DNA of 64,000 bases from Klebsiella oxytoca. GTDB lineage: Bacteria > Pseudomonadota > Gammaproteobacteria > Enterobacterales > Enterobacteriaceae. The notes under the pieces are model-generated. The model did not search any database. It had not been told where the DNA came from and saw only the letters and a program-made list of their open reading frames with translations. Positions 45,053-54,393 of this stretch are shown here, piece by piece (position 1 is the first letter of the stretch; each line of letters starts with the position of its first letter). Location: contig NZ_CP046115.1 of NCBI RefSeq assembly GCF_009707385.1, positions 3,100,001 through 3,164,000 on the forward strand. Direction: 5' to 3'. A program made the translations under genes and the position numbers.

Positions 45053-46540
45053 TCAGCCGACGCTGTGTTCAAGGCTAATCGCCAGTAATTTCTGCGCTTC
45101 TACGGCGAACTCCAGCGGCAGCTCGGAGAAAACGTCTTTACAGAAACCGTTGACGATCATTGAAATGGCATCGTCTTCGCTGATCCCTCGCTGCAGGCAG
45201 TAAAACAGCTGATCTTCACCAATACGTGAGGTGGTCGCTTCGTGTTCCAGCTGAGCGCTGTTATTACGACACTCCACATACGGAAAGGTATGCGCCCCGC
45301 TGTCCGGGCCAATCAGCATGGAATCACACTGGGTGAAGTTGCGCGCGTTGGTCGCGGTCGGCATGATTTTGACCAGACCGCGATAGCTGTTCTGGCTGTG
45401 ACCGGCGGAAATTCCCTTCGAAATAATCGTCGACCGCGTGTTTTTGCCGATATGAATCATTTTGGTGCCGGTGTCCGCCTGCTGGTGGCCGCTGGTCAGC
45501 GCTACCGAGAAGAACTCACCGATGGAGTTATCCCCGCGCAGGATGCAGCTTGGATACTTCCAGGTAATCGCCGAGCCGGTTTCCGACTGGGTCCACGACA
45601 TTTTGCTGTTCTCGCCTTCGCAGAGGGCGCGCTTGGTGACGAAGTTGAGGATCCCGCCGGTGTTGTTGTCACCGGGAAACCAGTTTTGCACCGTGGAGTA
45701 TTTCACCTCGGCGTCTTTATGAATGATCACTTCGACTACCGCCGCGTGCAGCTGGTAGCTATCGCGCACCGGTGCCGAGCAGCCTTCAATGTAGCTCACG
45801 TAGCTGCCTTCGTCGGCGATCAGAATGGTGCGTTCAAACTGGCCGGTTTTTTCCGCATTAATGCGGAAATAGGTCGACAGCTCCATCGGGCAGCGCACGC
45901 CTTTGGGCACATAGATAAAGGTGCCGTCGGAGGCTACCGCCGCGTTAAGAGCGGCAAAGAAGTTATCATTGCCCGGTACCACGGTGCCGAGGTATTTCTT
46001 CACCAGTTCCGGATGATCGTGAATCGCTTCACCGAAGGAACAGAAAATAATTCCCTGCTCCGCCAGCTTTTCACGATAGGTGGTCGCCACGGAAACCGAG
46101 TCAAAGATGGCATCAACGGCGACTTCCCGCCCTTCACGCACCGGCACGCCGAGAAGGTTAAATGCCTCTTCAACTTCACTGGTCAGAAACGCGCTGGAAC
46201 CGGTTTGCTGCAGCGCTCCGGGCTCAGAGGCGCAGGTATCATCGCAGTTGCCGCAGGAGGGCGCTGAGTAATAGCTGTAATCCTGATAGTTTAGCTTGTC
46301 GTAGTGCGCCTTCAGCCAGTGCGGCTCTTCCATCGCCTGCCAGGCTTTAAAGGCGTTCAGACGAAATTCGAGCATCCATTCTGGCTCATTACGGCGTGCG
46401 GAAATCGCCCGAACCACCTCTTCGTTTATGCCTTTCGCCAGCTCATCGGTCTGTAGCTGGGTGAAAAAGCCCTCTTTATAGTTGAGTGGCCCGCCGCTCC
46501 AGGTTTTGACATCGTCAGTTGCTTCAGTATTACGAGACAT
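45053..46540 (-). CDS. sufB: Fe-S cluster scaffold subunit SufB
   Basis: A 495-residue scaffold protein on which the cluster is built from SufE-delivered sulfur. The C-terminal part has [20 protein letters not shown] (about residues 405-424), holding the essential Cys405, and [15 protein letters not shown] with conserved Glu434. Start at 46540 ([11 protein letters not shown]) gives the E. coli length; the gene begins 2 bases after the sufA stop. Confidence 0.97.
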   Translation of the reverse strand: MSRNTEATDDVKTWSGGPLNYKEGFFTQLQTDELAKGINEEVVRAISARRNEPEWMLEFRLNAFKAWQAMEEPHWLKAHYDKLNYQDYSYYSAPSCGNCDDTCASEPGALQQTGSSAFLTSEVEEAFNLLGVPVREGREVAVDAIFDSVSVATTYREKLAEQGIIFCSFGEAIHDHPELVKKYLGTVVPGNDNFFAALNAAVASDGTFIYVPKGVRCPMELSTYFRINAEKTGQFERTILIADEGSYVSYIEGCSAPVRDSYQLHAAVVEVIIHKDAEVKYSTVQNWFPGDNNTGGILNFVTKRALCEGENSKMSWTQSETGSAITWKYPSCILRGDNSIGEFFSVALTSGHQQADTGTKMIHIGKNTRSTIISKGISAGHSQNSYRGLVKIMPTATNARNFTQCDSMLIGPDSGAHTFPYVECRNNSAQLEHEATTSRIGEDQLFYCLQRGISEDDAISMIVNGFCKDVFSELPLEFAVEAQKLLAISLEHSVG

Positions 46541-46542
46541 AG

Positions 46543-46920
46543 TTACTCCGCCTGAACGCCAAAACTCTCGCCGCAGCCGCATTCGTGCTGAGCTTTAGGG
46601 TTATGAAACTTAAAAATTTGATTTAAGCCTTCGCGTACATAATCGAGCTCGGTACCATCGATAAACGGCATGGCCTGCAGCGGCGCCCATAGCTTCGCGC
46701 CATCGCGCTCAAAGAGCAGATCGTCTTTTGCCGGTTCGGCAATAAGTTCAAGGACGTAGCCAAAACCGGCGCAGCCGCTGGTTTTAACGCCTAAACGCAG
46801 CCCCTGCATGTCAGGCTGCTTGTGGACCAGCTCGCGAATATGGGCGGCGGCGGCAGGGGTCATCGCCAGGCCGCGCCAGCTAAAATCGTCGGGATTAAAA
46901 GTTCCTGTTTGTGAATCCAT
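46543..46920 (-). CDS. sufA: Fe-S cluster carrier SufA
   Basis: A 125-residue A-type carrier that takes clusters from SufBCD to target apoproteins. The three ligand cysteines are in [10 protein letters not shown] (about residue 51) and [10 protein letters not shown] (about 115 and 117). It is the first gene of the six-gene operon sufABCDSE. A Fur box lies about 50 bases upstream. Three residues longer at the C-terminus than in E. coli. Confidence 0.97.
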   Translation of the reverse strand: MDSQTGTFNPDDFSWRGLAMTPAAAAHIRELVHKQPDMQGLRLGVKTSGCAGFGYVLELIAEPAKDDLLFERDGAKLWAPLQAMPFIDGTELDYVREGLNQIFKFHNPKAQHECGCGESFGVQAE

Positions 46921-46967
46921 CGCTCTACCTCATAGGTTGATGCCATCAGGGCTTACTCGTTATGTTA

Positions 46968-46984
46968 GTGATAATGATTATCAC
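46968..46984. promoter_or_regulatory. Fur box of the suf operon
   Basis: GTGATAATGATTATCAC is a perfect 17-base palindrome that matches the Fur consensus core. In E. coli Fur represses suf from this place and IscR competes with it. Confidence 0.9.
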
Positions 46985-47447
46985 TTCAACCCATCCGGAG
47001 AAGGGGTATTCTCCCCTCAGGCTCATTTATTGCTCTTTTTATAAGCATAGACCCTGTTTATCGTCATTTCAGCCCGCAGATTCATGCTTTAATATTTTGA
47101 AAAATAATAAGTTATTTTCTTTCATAGCGGGCTGTTAGGAGCAATGGAAAAGATGCATCGAAAATACCGATTTATAAGATAGGCAGCGAAAATAGCACTT
47201 TCGATCTACTTGTCTGAGCTTTCAACGAGTTACGCCCAGAGGGCATGTGCAATACGGGATAAACGCGGCCAACGGCGCAAGCAGGTCAATAATCAGCTAT
47301 TTTCAACCATCGTCAGATATAGAGAATCCCCTACTACCGCTGATGATATATTTTCTGGCATATTGACTATCAATGGATATTTCGCTGATCCTGCAACGAA
47401 GATAGCCAGCATAAAATTCGGCTTAACTTATTGATTTAAGGAACATC
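46985..47447. other. AT-rich region upstream of sufA; no supported gene
   Basis: This stretch should hold upstream control sites of suf (OxyR and IHF sites occur here in E. coli), but I could not place them by eye. An open frame at 47210-47434 begins with TTG, lacks a ribosome site and resembles nothing known. I could not recognise a homologue of the E. coli RydB RNA or of ydiH. Confidence 0.5.
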
Positions 47448-47789
47448 ATGAATAATGTCATTCTCAGCATTATTGCGAAAATTTCCTCTATGGACGCAGA
47501 AAACAAGCAGCTTGCCGCACAGGTTGAAGCGCAGTCATTGCTGATAAGCGCATTAATGCTCGCCGTGGGTGAGGAAGGAGGCGTCGCCGAGTTGGTTGGG
47601 AATGTCACAAAAGCGATAAACTCGGTGCTGGAATCATCCGAGGATATGCTTAAATCCGACGCGGAGCTCTTGCTGGCAAAATTTCAGGAGCAAATTGCGC
47701 TCACTCAATTGATTCATACCCATGAGGATAAAATCAATCAAGCAGCAGTCGATCAACTGGACGCCGCCAAAGATAAACGCACCGACTAA
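47448..47789 (+). CDS. IraP-like anti-adapter protein (sigma-S stabiliser), putative
   Basis: A 113-residue protein with an AAGGA ribosome site six bases before the ATG. Its first 40 residues follow the E. coli IraP pattern: a short start, then K-I/L-S/A, an acidic stretch, E-x-K-x-L-x-AQVEA and an aliphatic run (here DAENKQLAAQVEAQSLLISA; in IraP EEESKELCAQVEA…). IraP blocks RssB and so protects RpoS from ClpXP. The second half (SDAELLLAKFQEQIALTQ) also resembles IraP (DDDTELLRDYVKKLL). It is about 27 residues longer than IraP. The coding sequence is more AT-rich than the neighbours, and its place between sufA and ydiI is unlike E. coli, so it may be acquired. Recognised from memory only. 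Confidence 0.55.
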   Translation: MNNVILSIIAKISSMDAENKQLAAQVEAQSLLISALMLAVGEEGGVAELVGNVTKAINSVLESSEDMLKSDAELLLAKFQEQIALTQLIHTHEDKINQAAVDQLDAAKDKRTD

Positions 47790-48509
47790 GCAGATAAAAC
47801 CATTCTCAATTACTTCTATATGTCTTAAGAGGGTCGACCCCGTGTACATCGCGCCTGAGCGAGCGCATTGAACACCGGTCGGCCCGACAATCTCGCTAAA
47901 TACACCAGCCACAGCAGCGACAATCAATATGCCGGGCATGCGCATTGATACATGACGCAAATAAGGCATCCCGGGGATCTATATCTTCAGCATCGCCTTC
48001 TTAACGTCTTGTGGCGCTGGCTTGCTCTCTTCCTGAGCCCCTCTTTGGCGGGCATCGGGAGGGGCAGAACCCCCTTCTCCTGCGCTGAATGCATTCATGC
48101 AACAAATTCTATTCATTTTCATTATAAGTGCGTTCATTTCACAGAAATAAAGATTTATTCACCGCTGACTGGCTCATGTAAAATGCGCTGCTAGATTTCT
48201 TTCATCTTTAAACGCCATGCCGCGCGGCGGCCGTTCGGGAACGTGTGTAGTACTGAATTATGGATATAGAAACAGATGTCATGTCGATGTGTATGGTCGT
48301 ATTGTTAATTATTAGCGTTTTGCTCGATTAACCACCTCCTCCTTCGCAATCCTTGAACTTCGCGCGGTCGAACGGGCTTTCGCCTCCATTAAGACACAGA
48401 TGCGAAATTGCTCAATCAGGCTTAAATAAATTAAAAAGGCTACCGACAATATCGGTAGCCTCTTCATTTATGCCATCGCAGTTATGCCATAGCTGTGGCG
48501 CAGAGCGTA
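47790..48509. other. Gene-poor 720-base stretch
   Basis: No gene can be supported here. A minus-strand frame (about 47969-47830) reads RHVSMRMPGILIVAAVAGVF followed by SEIVGPTGVQCARSGAMYTG, which has the look of a membrane-protein fragment and may be a gene remnant. A 23-codon frame at 48260-48331 encodes a short hydrophobic peptide. The right end carries a terminator for the yeaQ-like gene. Confidence 0.5.
48438..48460 (-). terminator. Terminator of the yeaQ-like gene
   Basis: GGCTACCGA-CAATA-TCGGTAGCC; on the minus strand the stem is followed by TTTTT. It lies 50 bases beyond the stop codon. Confidence 0.85.
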
Positions 48510-48758
48510 TTAGCTCCTAATCTTCCTGTAGATAAACAGTACTACCAGCGCACCAATCACCGCTACAACAAAGCTGCCGAAATTAAAACCGTCAACGCGG
48601 CCAAAGCCGAAGAAAGTACTAATCCAGCCCCCGACAACTGCACCGATAACACCCAGAATTACGGTAACGATAAATCCGCCGCCGTCTTTCCCCGGCATAA
48701 TCCACTTGGCTAAAATACCGGCAATAAGCCCAAAAATGATCCATGAAATGATACCCAT
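48510..48758 (-). CDS. yeaQ: GlsB/YeaQ/YmgE-family small membrane protein
   Basis: An 82-residue inner-membrane protein with three hydrophobic segments and many glycines: GIISWIIFGLIAGILAKWIM, GGGFIVTVILGVIGAVVGGW, then GSFVVAVIGALVVLFIYRK. It is nearly identical to E. coli YeaQ, of the transglycosylase-associated/general stress family, whose role is unclear and whose expression is RpoS-linked. The ATG at 48758 has GGACGGAGCTAGCT upstream; the open frame is longer. In E. coli yeaQ lies elsewhere. Confidence 0.85.
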   Translation of the reverse strand: MGIISWIIFGLIAGILAKWIMPGKDGGGFIVTVILGVIGAVVGGWISTFFGFGRVDGFNFGSFVVAVIGALVVLFIYRKIRS

Positions 48759-49126
48759 AGCTAGCTCCGTCCTCTTGTTACCTTGTAAACCTCTGGTATT
48801 TAAAAGATTAGCATAAATATGAACGGTGATTGCTAAATTTATATTTAACAGCAAAACTCTTGTCATATTAGCAATAATAGTCTACGGCCCCGGAGAGTTT
48901 ATTTAATAAGCAAAAGATCAATGAGGCTATTAAAGCCCTGCGGTCCAGAGTGACAAACAATAACATTTCCCGGAAACAGATAACGTCAACCCGGAGTGCG
49001 CAAAGGACAAATAAGCGCCAGATATCGCTGCAAAACGGCCTGGGTGATTAATCAGAGAAAGTTATTGCCAGGATTAGCTATAAGGTTTAAATAGCGCTCA
49101 GGGGGAGATATTCCCCCTGAGTAAAC
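48759..49126. other. Region between yeaQ-like gene and ydiI
   Basis: 368 bases with no gene seen. It holds the promoter of the yeaQ-like gene and, at 49097-49121, a 10-base-pair hairpin CTCAGGGGGA-GATAT-TCCCCCTGAG just after the ydiI stop, a likely terminator without a T-run. Confidence 0.55.
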
Positions 49127-49537
49127 TTAGATTACCGCCGTCGTCAGCCGCGACGAACAGCAAAGACGCCCCTGTTCATCAGAGATGTCAATCTGCCACA
49201 CCTGATGACGGGAACCAACGTGTAGCGCCCGGCACACGCCGCGAACTCTGCCGCTGCGCACCGAGCGTATATGGTTAGCGTTAACCTCCAGCCCCACCAC
49301 CTTCTGCTCACCTTCGCTGCACAGATAACCGGCCACTGAACCTAACGTTTCCGCCAGTACCACCGATGCGCCGCCGTGCAACAGGCCAAACGGTTGATGG
49401 GTACGGCCATCCACAGGCATGGTAGCTTCAATCGTATCGCCGGTTATTGCCTCAAACTGAATATCGAGCAGGCCGACCATATTACCATCGCCCATTGCAT
49501 TCAGCTGTTCCAGCGTGCTGTGACGTTTCCAAATCAT
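49127..49537 (-). CDS. menI: 1,4-dihydroxy-2-naphthoyl-CoA thioesterase
   Basis: A 136-residue hot-dog thioesterase (YdiI) that hydrolyses DHNA-CoA in menaquinone synthesis. QPFGLLHGGASVVLAETLGS (about 47-66) contains the catalytic Glu63. Its ATG overlaps the ydiJ stop by 4 bases, so it is coupled to ydiJ as in E. coli. Length equals the E. coli enzyme. Confidence 0.95.
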   Translation of the reverse strand: MIWKRHSTLEQLNAMGDGNMVGLLDIQFEAITGDTIEATMPVDGRTHQPFGLLHGGASVVLAETLGSVAGYLCSEGEQKVVGLEVNANHIRSVRSGRVRGVCRALHVGSRHQVWQIDISDEQGRLCCSSRLTTAVI

Positions 49538-52500
49538 CCAATAATCTCCAGTAGCGCCTGCAGCGGGTGGCGTACGCCGCTGCCTTCAATACGCTTCACC
49601 TGGCTGCGGCAGGAGTAGCCGGTGACCAGGCAGCGATTGCGCGGCAAACGCTGCATCGCCTGCTGCCAGGAAAGCGCGTAGATGGCCAGCGAGTTGGCGT
49701 GGTTCTTCACCTCATGACCATAGGTTCCGGCCATGCCGCAGCAGCCCACGTTGATATTCTCCAGCTTCGCGCCAAAACGAGCGAAAATATCCGCCCACTG
49801 TTTGGTGGAAGCGGGAAGCGCCGTCACCTCGGTACAGTGGCCAAACAGATACCACGACTCGCCGCCTTTATCCTGCGCAGCGGTCTGCGATAAAGCCTGC
49901 GGCAGCCATTCGTGCACCAGCATCACGCGGAAATCGCCGCGCTTGTTGCCGAGCACCTGGTTGTATTCATCACGGTAGCAGAGCACCAGCGCCGGATCGA
50001 CGCCCACCAGCGGCATGCCGAGCTGGGCCACCCGGTTAAGAAAATCTGCGGTTTTCTGCGCGGTGCGCGCAAATCGCGTCAGGAACCCCTTAATATGCTG
50101 CGCCTTGCCGTTTGGCGAGAATGGCAGCAGAACCGGCTGATAGCCCAATTTTTCTATCAGGCGAACAAAATCGGCAACAACCTGCGCATCGTAGTAGCTG
50201 GTAAACGGATCCTGAACCACCAGCACCGTCTTCGATTTCTGCTCATCGCTCAGCTCTTCCAGCTGCTCCAGCGTGGTGTTGGCGGAACGGTGGCCAACCA
50301 TCTGCTGCTTCAGCGATGGAACCGAGAGCAGCGGTAAGTCGACCATACCGATATGCTTTTCCGACAGCTTGCGCATCCATGGCTGATTAATAAAGAAGTT
50401 GAAGGTCCTGGGCGCATGCGCCATCAGCGGCGCGTAGGATTCAACCGTTGCTACCAGATGGTCACGAACCGGCCGCAGATAGCGGCTATGGTAGAGCTGG
50501 AGGAAACGCGAACGGAACTCCGGCACGTCAATTTTTATCGGGCACTGTGTCGAACAGGCTTTACAGGCCAGGCAGCCGGACATCGCTTCTTTGACCTCAT
50601 GGGAGAAATCGTACTCTCCCTTACGCGCGTGCCAGCTATTGCGGGTACGTTCCACCAGGGTACGCAGGCTGGCGCGTTTTTCCGGCAAATCTTTTTCCAG
50701 CTGATTAGGGTCGATGCCGCGATCCGCCAGCAGACGTAGCCACTCTCGCACCAGCGTGGCCCGGCCTTTTGGCGAATGAATACGGTGGTTGCTGACCTTC
50801 ATTGAAGGGCACATCGGGCTTTTCGCATCAAAGTTAAAGCACAGACCGTTACCGTTACACTCCATCGCGCCGCGCCATGAATTGCGCACGGCGATAGGGA
50901 TCTGCCGATCGAAGGTTCCGCGCTTCACCGCATCCACCTTCATCATCGGGGCATCAACGCCCTCCGGCGGGCATATTTTGCCCGGATTCAGGCGATTATC
51001 AGGGTCGAACGCGGCTTTAATTTTACGCAGTTCGCCAAATAGCTCCTCACCGAAGAACGCCGGGCTGTACTCCGCACGGAATCCCTTGCCGTGTTCTCCC
51101 CACAGCAGGCCGCCGTACTTAGCGGTTAACGCCACCACCTCATCGGAAATGCGCTTCATCAGCATCTCTTGCTGCGGGTCGCACATATCCAGCGCCGGGC
51201 GTACGTGCAGCACCCCGGCATCAACATGGCCAAACATGCCGTAGCTCAGACCGTGGCCGTCGAGCAGCGCGCGGAACTCCACAATATAGTCGGCCAGATG
51301 CTCCGGCGGCACGCAGGTATCTTCGGCGAAAGGTATCGGCTTGGCAGCGCCTTTGGCATTACCCAGCAGGCCCACGGCCTTTTTACGCATCGCATAAATG
51401 CGCTCAACGCCGTCCAGCTCGCTACATACCTGCCAGCCGATAACGCCCGCTTCGTTGCGCGACATCAGTTCGTCCAGGCGCTGACACAGCGTCGCCACCT
51501 GACCGTCTATCAGCCCGGCGTCGTCCCCGGCAAATTCGACGATATTCAGGCCCAACATCTCTTTATCCGCAACGTCGGTAATAAGTTCGCTCACCGAGTG
51601 CCAGACAATATCTTCTCGCGCCAGATTCAACACTTTCGAGTCGACGGTCTCAACAGAAAGCGCCTTCGCCTCAACCATAAACGGCGCGTTGCGCAGCGCG
51701 GAGTTAAATGAATCGTACTTAACGTTGACCAGACGGCGCACTTTCGGCAAAGGCGTGATATCCAGCCGCGCCTCGGTGATAAACGCCAGCGTTCCTTCTG
51801 AGCCGGTAAGGATACGGGTCAGGTCGAACTGGCTCATCTCGTCGTTAAAGACGTGACGCATATCGTAGCCCGTCAGGAAGCGGTTAAGTTTAGGGAATTT
51901 ATCGATAACCAACTGCCGCTGCGCTTTGCAGCGCTGATAGACCGTGCGGTAAATCCGCCCAATGGCCGACTGCTCTGCGCCAAGCGTTTCCGCCAGCGCC
52001 GCCGGGATCGGCTGGGTATCAAGAATATCGCCGCCGATCAGTACCGAGCGCACGCCCAGTACGTGATCGGAGGTTTTACCATACACCAGTGAGCCCTGCC
52101 CGGAGGCGTCGGTGTTGATCATCCCGCCTAGGGTAGCGCGGTTACTGGTGGAAAGTTCCGGCGCGAAAAAGTAGCCGTAAGGTTTAAGAAACTGATTGAG
52201 CTGATCCTTAATAACCCCCGCTTCCACCCGCACCCACCCTTCTTCCGGGTTGATTTCAATAATGCGGTTCATATAGCGGGACATATCAACGATGATCCCG
52301 GCGTTCAGCGCCTGACCGTTAGTGCCAGTACCGCCCCCGCGCGGGGTAAAGATCAGCGTTTTAAAACGCTCTTCCGCCGCCAGTCTTGCCAGCAGAGCCA
52401 CATCTGCCGTGGAACGGGGGAATACAATCGCATCCGGCAGCAGCTGATATACACTGTTATCAGTGGCCATCGTCAGCCTGTCGGCGTAGCTGGTGGCGGT

Positions 52501-52590
52501 ATCGCCGGTAAAACCCTGTTGCTCCAGTACCTGCAAAAAATTCAGCACCAGCTGAACGACACCTGGCGCTTGAGAAATCTGTGGGATCAT
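49534..52590 (-). CDS. ydiJ: FAD-linked D-2-hydroxyglutarate dehydrogenase YdiJ
   Basis: A 1018-residue flavoprotein that oxidises D-2-hydroxyglutarate. The N-terminal FAD-binding domain includes FTPRGGGTGTNGQALNAGII (about 81-100) and STSNRATLGGMINTDASGQGS (about 147-167, quoted in part). The FAD-oxidase C domain follows with HVDAGVLHVRP and WGEHGKGFRAEYSP. A 4Fe-4S site is CLACKACSTQCPIKID (about 673-688), and CCG-type cysteines occur near the end (VGCCGMAGTYGHE). Same length as E. coli. First gene of the ydiJ-ydiI pair. Confidence 0.95.
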   Translation of the reverse strand: MIPQISQAPGVVQLVLNFLQVLEQQGFTGDTATSYADRLTMATDNSVYQLLPDAIVFPRSTADVALLARLAAEERFKTLIFTPRGGGTGTNGQALNAGIIVDMSRYMNRIIEINPEEGWVRVEAGVIKDQLNQFLKPYGYFFAPELSTSNRATLGGMINTDASGQGSLVYGKTSDHVLGVRSVLIGGDILDTQPIPAALAETLGAEQSAIGRIYRTVYQRCKAQRQLVIDKFPKLNRFLTGYDMRHVFNDEMSQFDLTRILTGSEGTLAFITEARLDITPLPKVRRLVNVKYDSFNSALRNAPFMVEAKALSVETVDSKVLNLAREDIVWHSVSELITDVADKEMLGLNIVEFAGDDAGLIDGQVATLCQRLDELMSRNEAGVIGWQVCSELDGVERIYAMRKKAVGLLGNAKGAAKPIPFAEDTCVPPEHLADYIVEFRALLDGHGLSYGMFGHVDAGVLHVRPALDMCDPQQEMLMKRISDEVVALTAKYGGLLWGEHGKGFRAEYSPAFFGEELFGELRKIKAAFDPDNRLNPGKICPPEGVDAPMMKVDAVKRGTFDRQIPIAVRNSWRGAMECNGNGLCFNFDAKSPMCPSMKVSNHRIHSPKGRATLVREWLRLLADRGIDPNQLEKDLPEKRASLRTLVERTRNSWHARKGEYDFSHEVKEAMSGCLACKACSTQCPIKIDVPEFRSRFLQLYHSRYLRPVRDHLVATVESYAPLMAHAPRTFNFFINQPWMRKLSEKHIGMVDLPLLSVPSLKQQMVGHRSANTTLEQLEELSDEQKSKTVLVVQDPFTSYYDAQVVADFVRLIEKLGYQPVLLPFSPNGKAQHIKGFLTRFARTAQKTADFLNRVAQLGMPLVGVDPALVLCYRDEYNQVLGNKRGDFRVMLVHEWLPQALSQTAAQDKGGESWYLFGHCTEVTALPASTKQWADIFARFGAKLENINVGCCGMAGTYGHEVKNHANSLAIYALSWQQAMQRLPRNRCLVTGYSCRSQVKRIEGSGVRHPLQALLEIIG

Positions 52591-52793
52591 GAGGCTCGAC
52601 CCTGCCTGACTATGTTGTGTTGTAAGTGATTAATCGTTTGCGTGACGCACTCAACTTTTTATCACATTTTTTTCATATGCGCCCGCCAGAATTAAGCGCA
52701 AAATCAGGCGCGCGAACTTATTGATATTATTATCAGTACATGGAATTACGCTGCGTCAGCCTTTTGACGCGATTGCAAAGGTAAAATTTCACT

Positions 52794-53915
52794 ATGATTA
52801 ACCCCAATCAGCCCCGGGACATACCGCAAGTTCTGCTGTCGGTGCTGTTTTTGTCCCTGATTATTATTTCCTGCCTGTGGGTTGTGCAGCCATTTATCCT
52901 GTCATTTGCCTGGGCCGGCACCGTTGTTATCGCAACCTGGCCGGTACTTTTGCGCCTGCAGCGCCTGCTTTTTGGTAAGCGGGCGCTGGCCGTGCTGGTG
53001 ATGACGCTGCTGCTGTTTTTACTCTTCGTCATCCCCATTGCGCTGCTGGTCAACAGCCTGGTCGATAATAGCGTGCCATTGATAAAAGTGATTACCAGCG
53101 GCAACTTCACGCCGCCGGATCTGGCGTGGTTAAACACCATTCCGCTAATCGGCGATAAGCTTTATACCGGCTGGCATAATTTGCTGGAGATGGGCGGAAC
53201 GGCAATTATGACCAAAATTCGCCCCTATCTTGGCACCACCACAACCTGGTTTGTTGGTCAGGCGGCCCATATCGGTAAGCTGCTGGTCTACTGCGGCCTG
53301 ATGCTGCTATTTAGCGCCCTGCTGTACTGGCGCGGCGAACAGGTTGCCTACGGGTTCCGCCATTTCGCCACCCGTCTGGCTGCCAAACGCGGCGACGCGG
53401 CGGTGATCCTCGCCGGCCAGGCGATTCGCGCCGTGGCGCTGGGGGTAGTCGTCACCGCCCTGGCCCAGGCGGTGCTGGGCGGTATTGGTCTTGCGGTCAG
53501 CGGCGTACCCTACGCGGCGCTGCTCACCGTAGTGATGATCTTCACCTGCCTCGTCCAGCTGGGGCCTTTACTGGTGCTGGTACCGTCGATTATCTGGCTG
53601 TACTGGAGCGGCGACACGACCTGGGGGACCATACTGCTGGTCTGGAGCTGCGTGGTGGGTACTATGGATAACTTTATCCGCCCGTTGCTGATTCGGATGG
53701 GCGCTGACCTGCCGATGATTCTGATCCTGTCCGGCGTTATCGGCGGCCTGGTGGCATTCGGCATGATTGGGCTGTTCATTGGTCCGGTCCTGCTGGCCGT
53801 GTCGTGGCGCCTGTACGACGCGTGGGTGAATGAAGCCCCGCCGCCGCCAAAAGATCCCGATCTGGTGCTTGAGGAACTCAGAGAGCTGAATAACCGAGCC
53901 CCGCTGGAGAAGTAA
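52794..53915 (+). CDS. ydiK: AI-2E family transporter YdiK
   Basis: A 373-residue inner-membrane protein of the AI-2E (TqsA/PerM) family with about seven to eight helices. Family parts are the first two helices followed by a long loop and amphipathic region (about 95-170) and the C-terminal GTMDNFIRPLLIRMGADLPMILILSGVIGGLVAFGMIGLFIGP (quoted as NFIRPLLIRMGADLP). The substrate of YdiK is not established. It is divergent from ydiJ and upstream of rprA, as in E. coli. Confidence 0.93.
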   Translation: MINPNQPRDIPQVLLSVLFLSLIIISCLWVVQPFILSFAWAGTVVIATWPVLLRLQRLLFGKRALAVLVMTLLLFLLFVIPIALLVNSLVDNSVPLIKVITSGNFTPPDLAWLNTIPLIGDKLYTGWHNLLEMGGTAIMTKIRPYLGTTTTWFVGQAAHIGKLLVYCGLMLLFSALLYWRGEQVAYGFRHFATRLAAKRGDAAVILAGQAIRAVALGVVVTALAQAVLGGIGLAVSGVPYAALLTVVMIFTCLVQLGPLLVLVPSIIWLYWSGDTTWGTILLVWSCVVGTMDNFIRPLLIRMGADLPMILILSGVIGGLVAFGMIGLFIGPVLLAVSWRLYDAWVNEAPPPPKDPDLVLEELRELNNRAPLEK

Positions 53916-53920
53916 AAGAG

Positions 53921-53941
53921 AAGGCGGGGAAACCCGCCTTT
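53921..53941 (+). terminator. ydiK terminator
   Basis: AAGGCGGG-GAAA-CCCGCCTT followed by T: a stable tetraloop stem 6 bases after the stop codon. Confidence 0.75.
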
Positions 53942-54212
53942 AACATTGCGCTCCAGCTAAAGCCGCAAGGCGGCCAGCATCTGGCTTAGTCTACAAACAC
54001 TGCAATTTCATTGAGTTAGGTTATTCGCTTCGCACAAACGGCACGCTATCACGGAAGGCCCGCATACACTTAAACAAAACTAATATATTTTCCACTATGC
54101 CTCCCTTTCCTTGCTGGTGGAAACCACATTTCCTTCGCAGATTCTTTACCTCAATTTAACTATTGAGAGGAATCCGATCGACGCAAAAAGCCTCAGTGCC
54201 TAGTATTACCTC

Positions 54213-54318
54213 ACGGTTATAAATCAACGCCTTGATTTATAAGCATGGAAATCCCCTGAGTGAAACAACGAATTGCTGTGTGTAGTCTTTGCCCATCTCC
54301 CACGATGGGCTTTTTTTT
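54213..54318 (+). ncRNA. rprA: RprA small regulatory RNA
   Basis: About 106 bases beginning ACGGTTATAAATCAACG and continuing TGGAAATCCCCTGAGTGAAA to the terminator GCCCATC-TCCCAC-GATGGGC followed by eight T. This is nearly the same as E. coli RprA. It pairs with the rpoS leader, with Hfq, to raise RpoS translation, and is made by the Rcs system under envelope stress. A TAGTAT -10 box lies at 54201-54206. The rest of the 478-base gap between ydiK and ppsA holds AT-rich upstream sequence and two terminators. Confidence 0.95.
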
Positions 54319-54348
54319 GCCCGAAATCGGCCTCCCCAAAAACAAAAA

Positions 54349-54372
54349 ATCCCCGCCACTGCTGACGGGGAT
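54349..54372 (-). terminator. ppsA terminator
   Basis: On the minus strand ATCCCCG-loop-CGGGGAT followed by TTTTTTG, about 20 bases after the ppsA stop. Confidence 0.9.
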
Positions 54373-54393
54373 GAAATATTTTTAGGCGAAAAC

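Noticed and set aside
45242..46267. 341-codon open frame opposite sufB
   Set aside because: Shadow frame of a certain gene; composition is what the reverse of sufB would give.
47210..47434. 74-codon frame between sufA and the IraP-like gene
   Set aside because: Starts with TTG without a ribosome site and has no recognisable pattern.
54140..54200. RcsB box upstream of rprA
   Set aside because: It is expected from E. coli, but no stretch matched my memory of the consensus well enough to place it.
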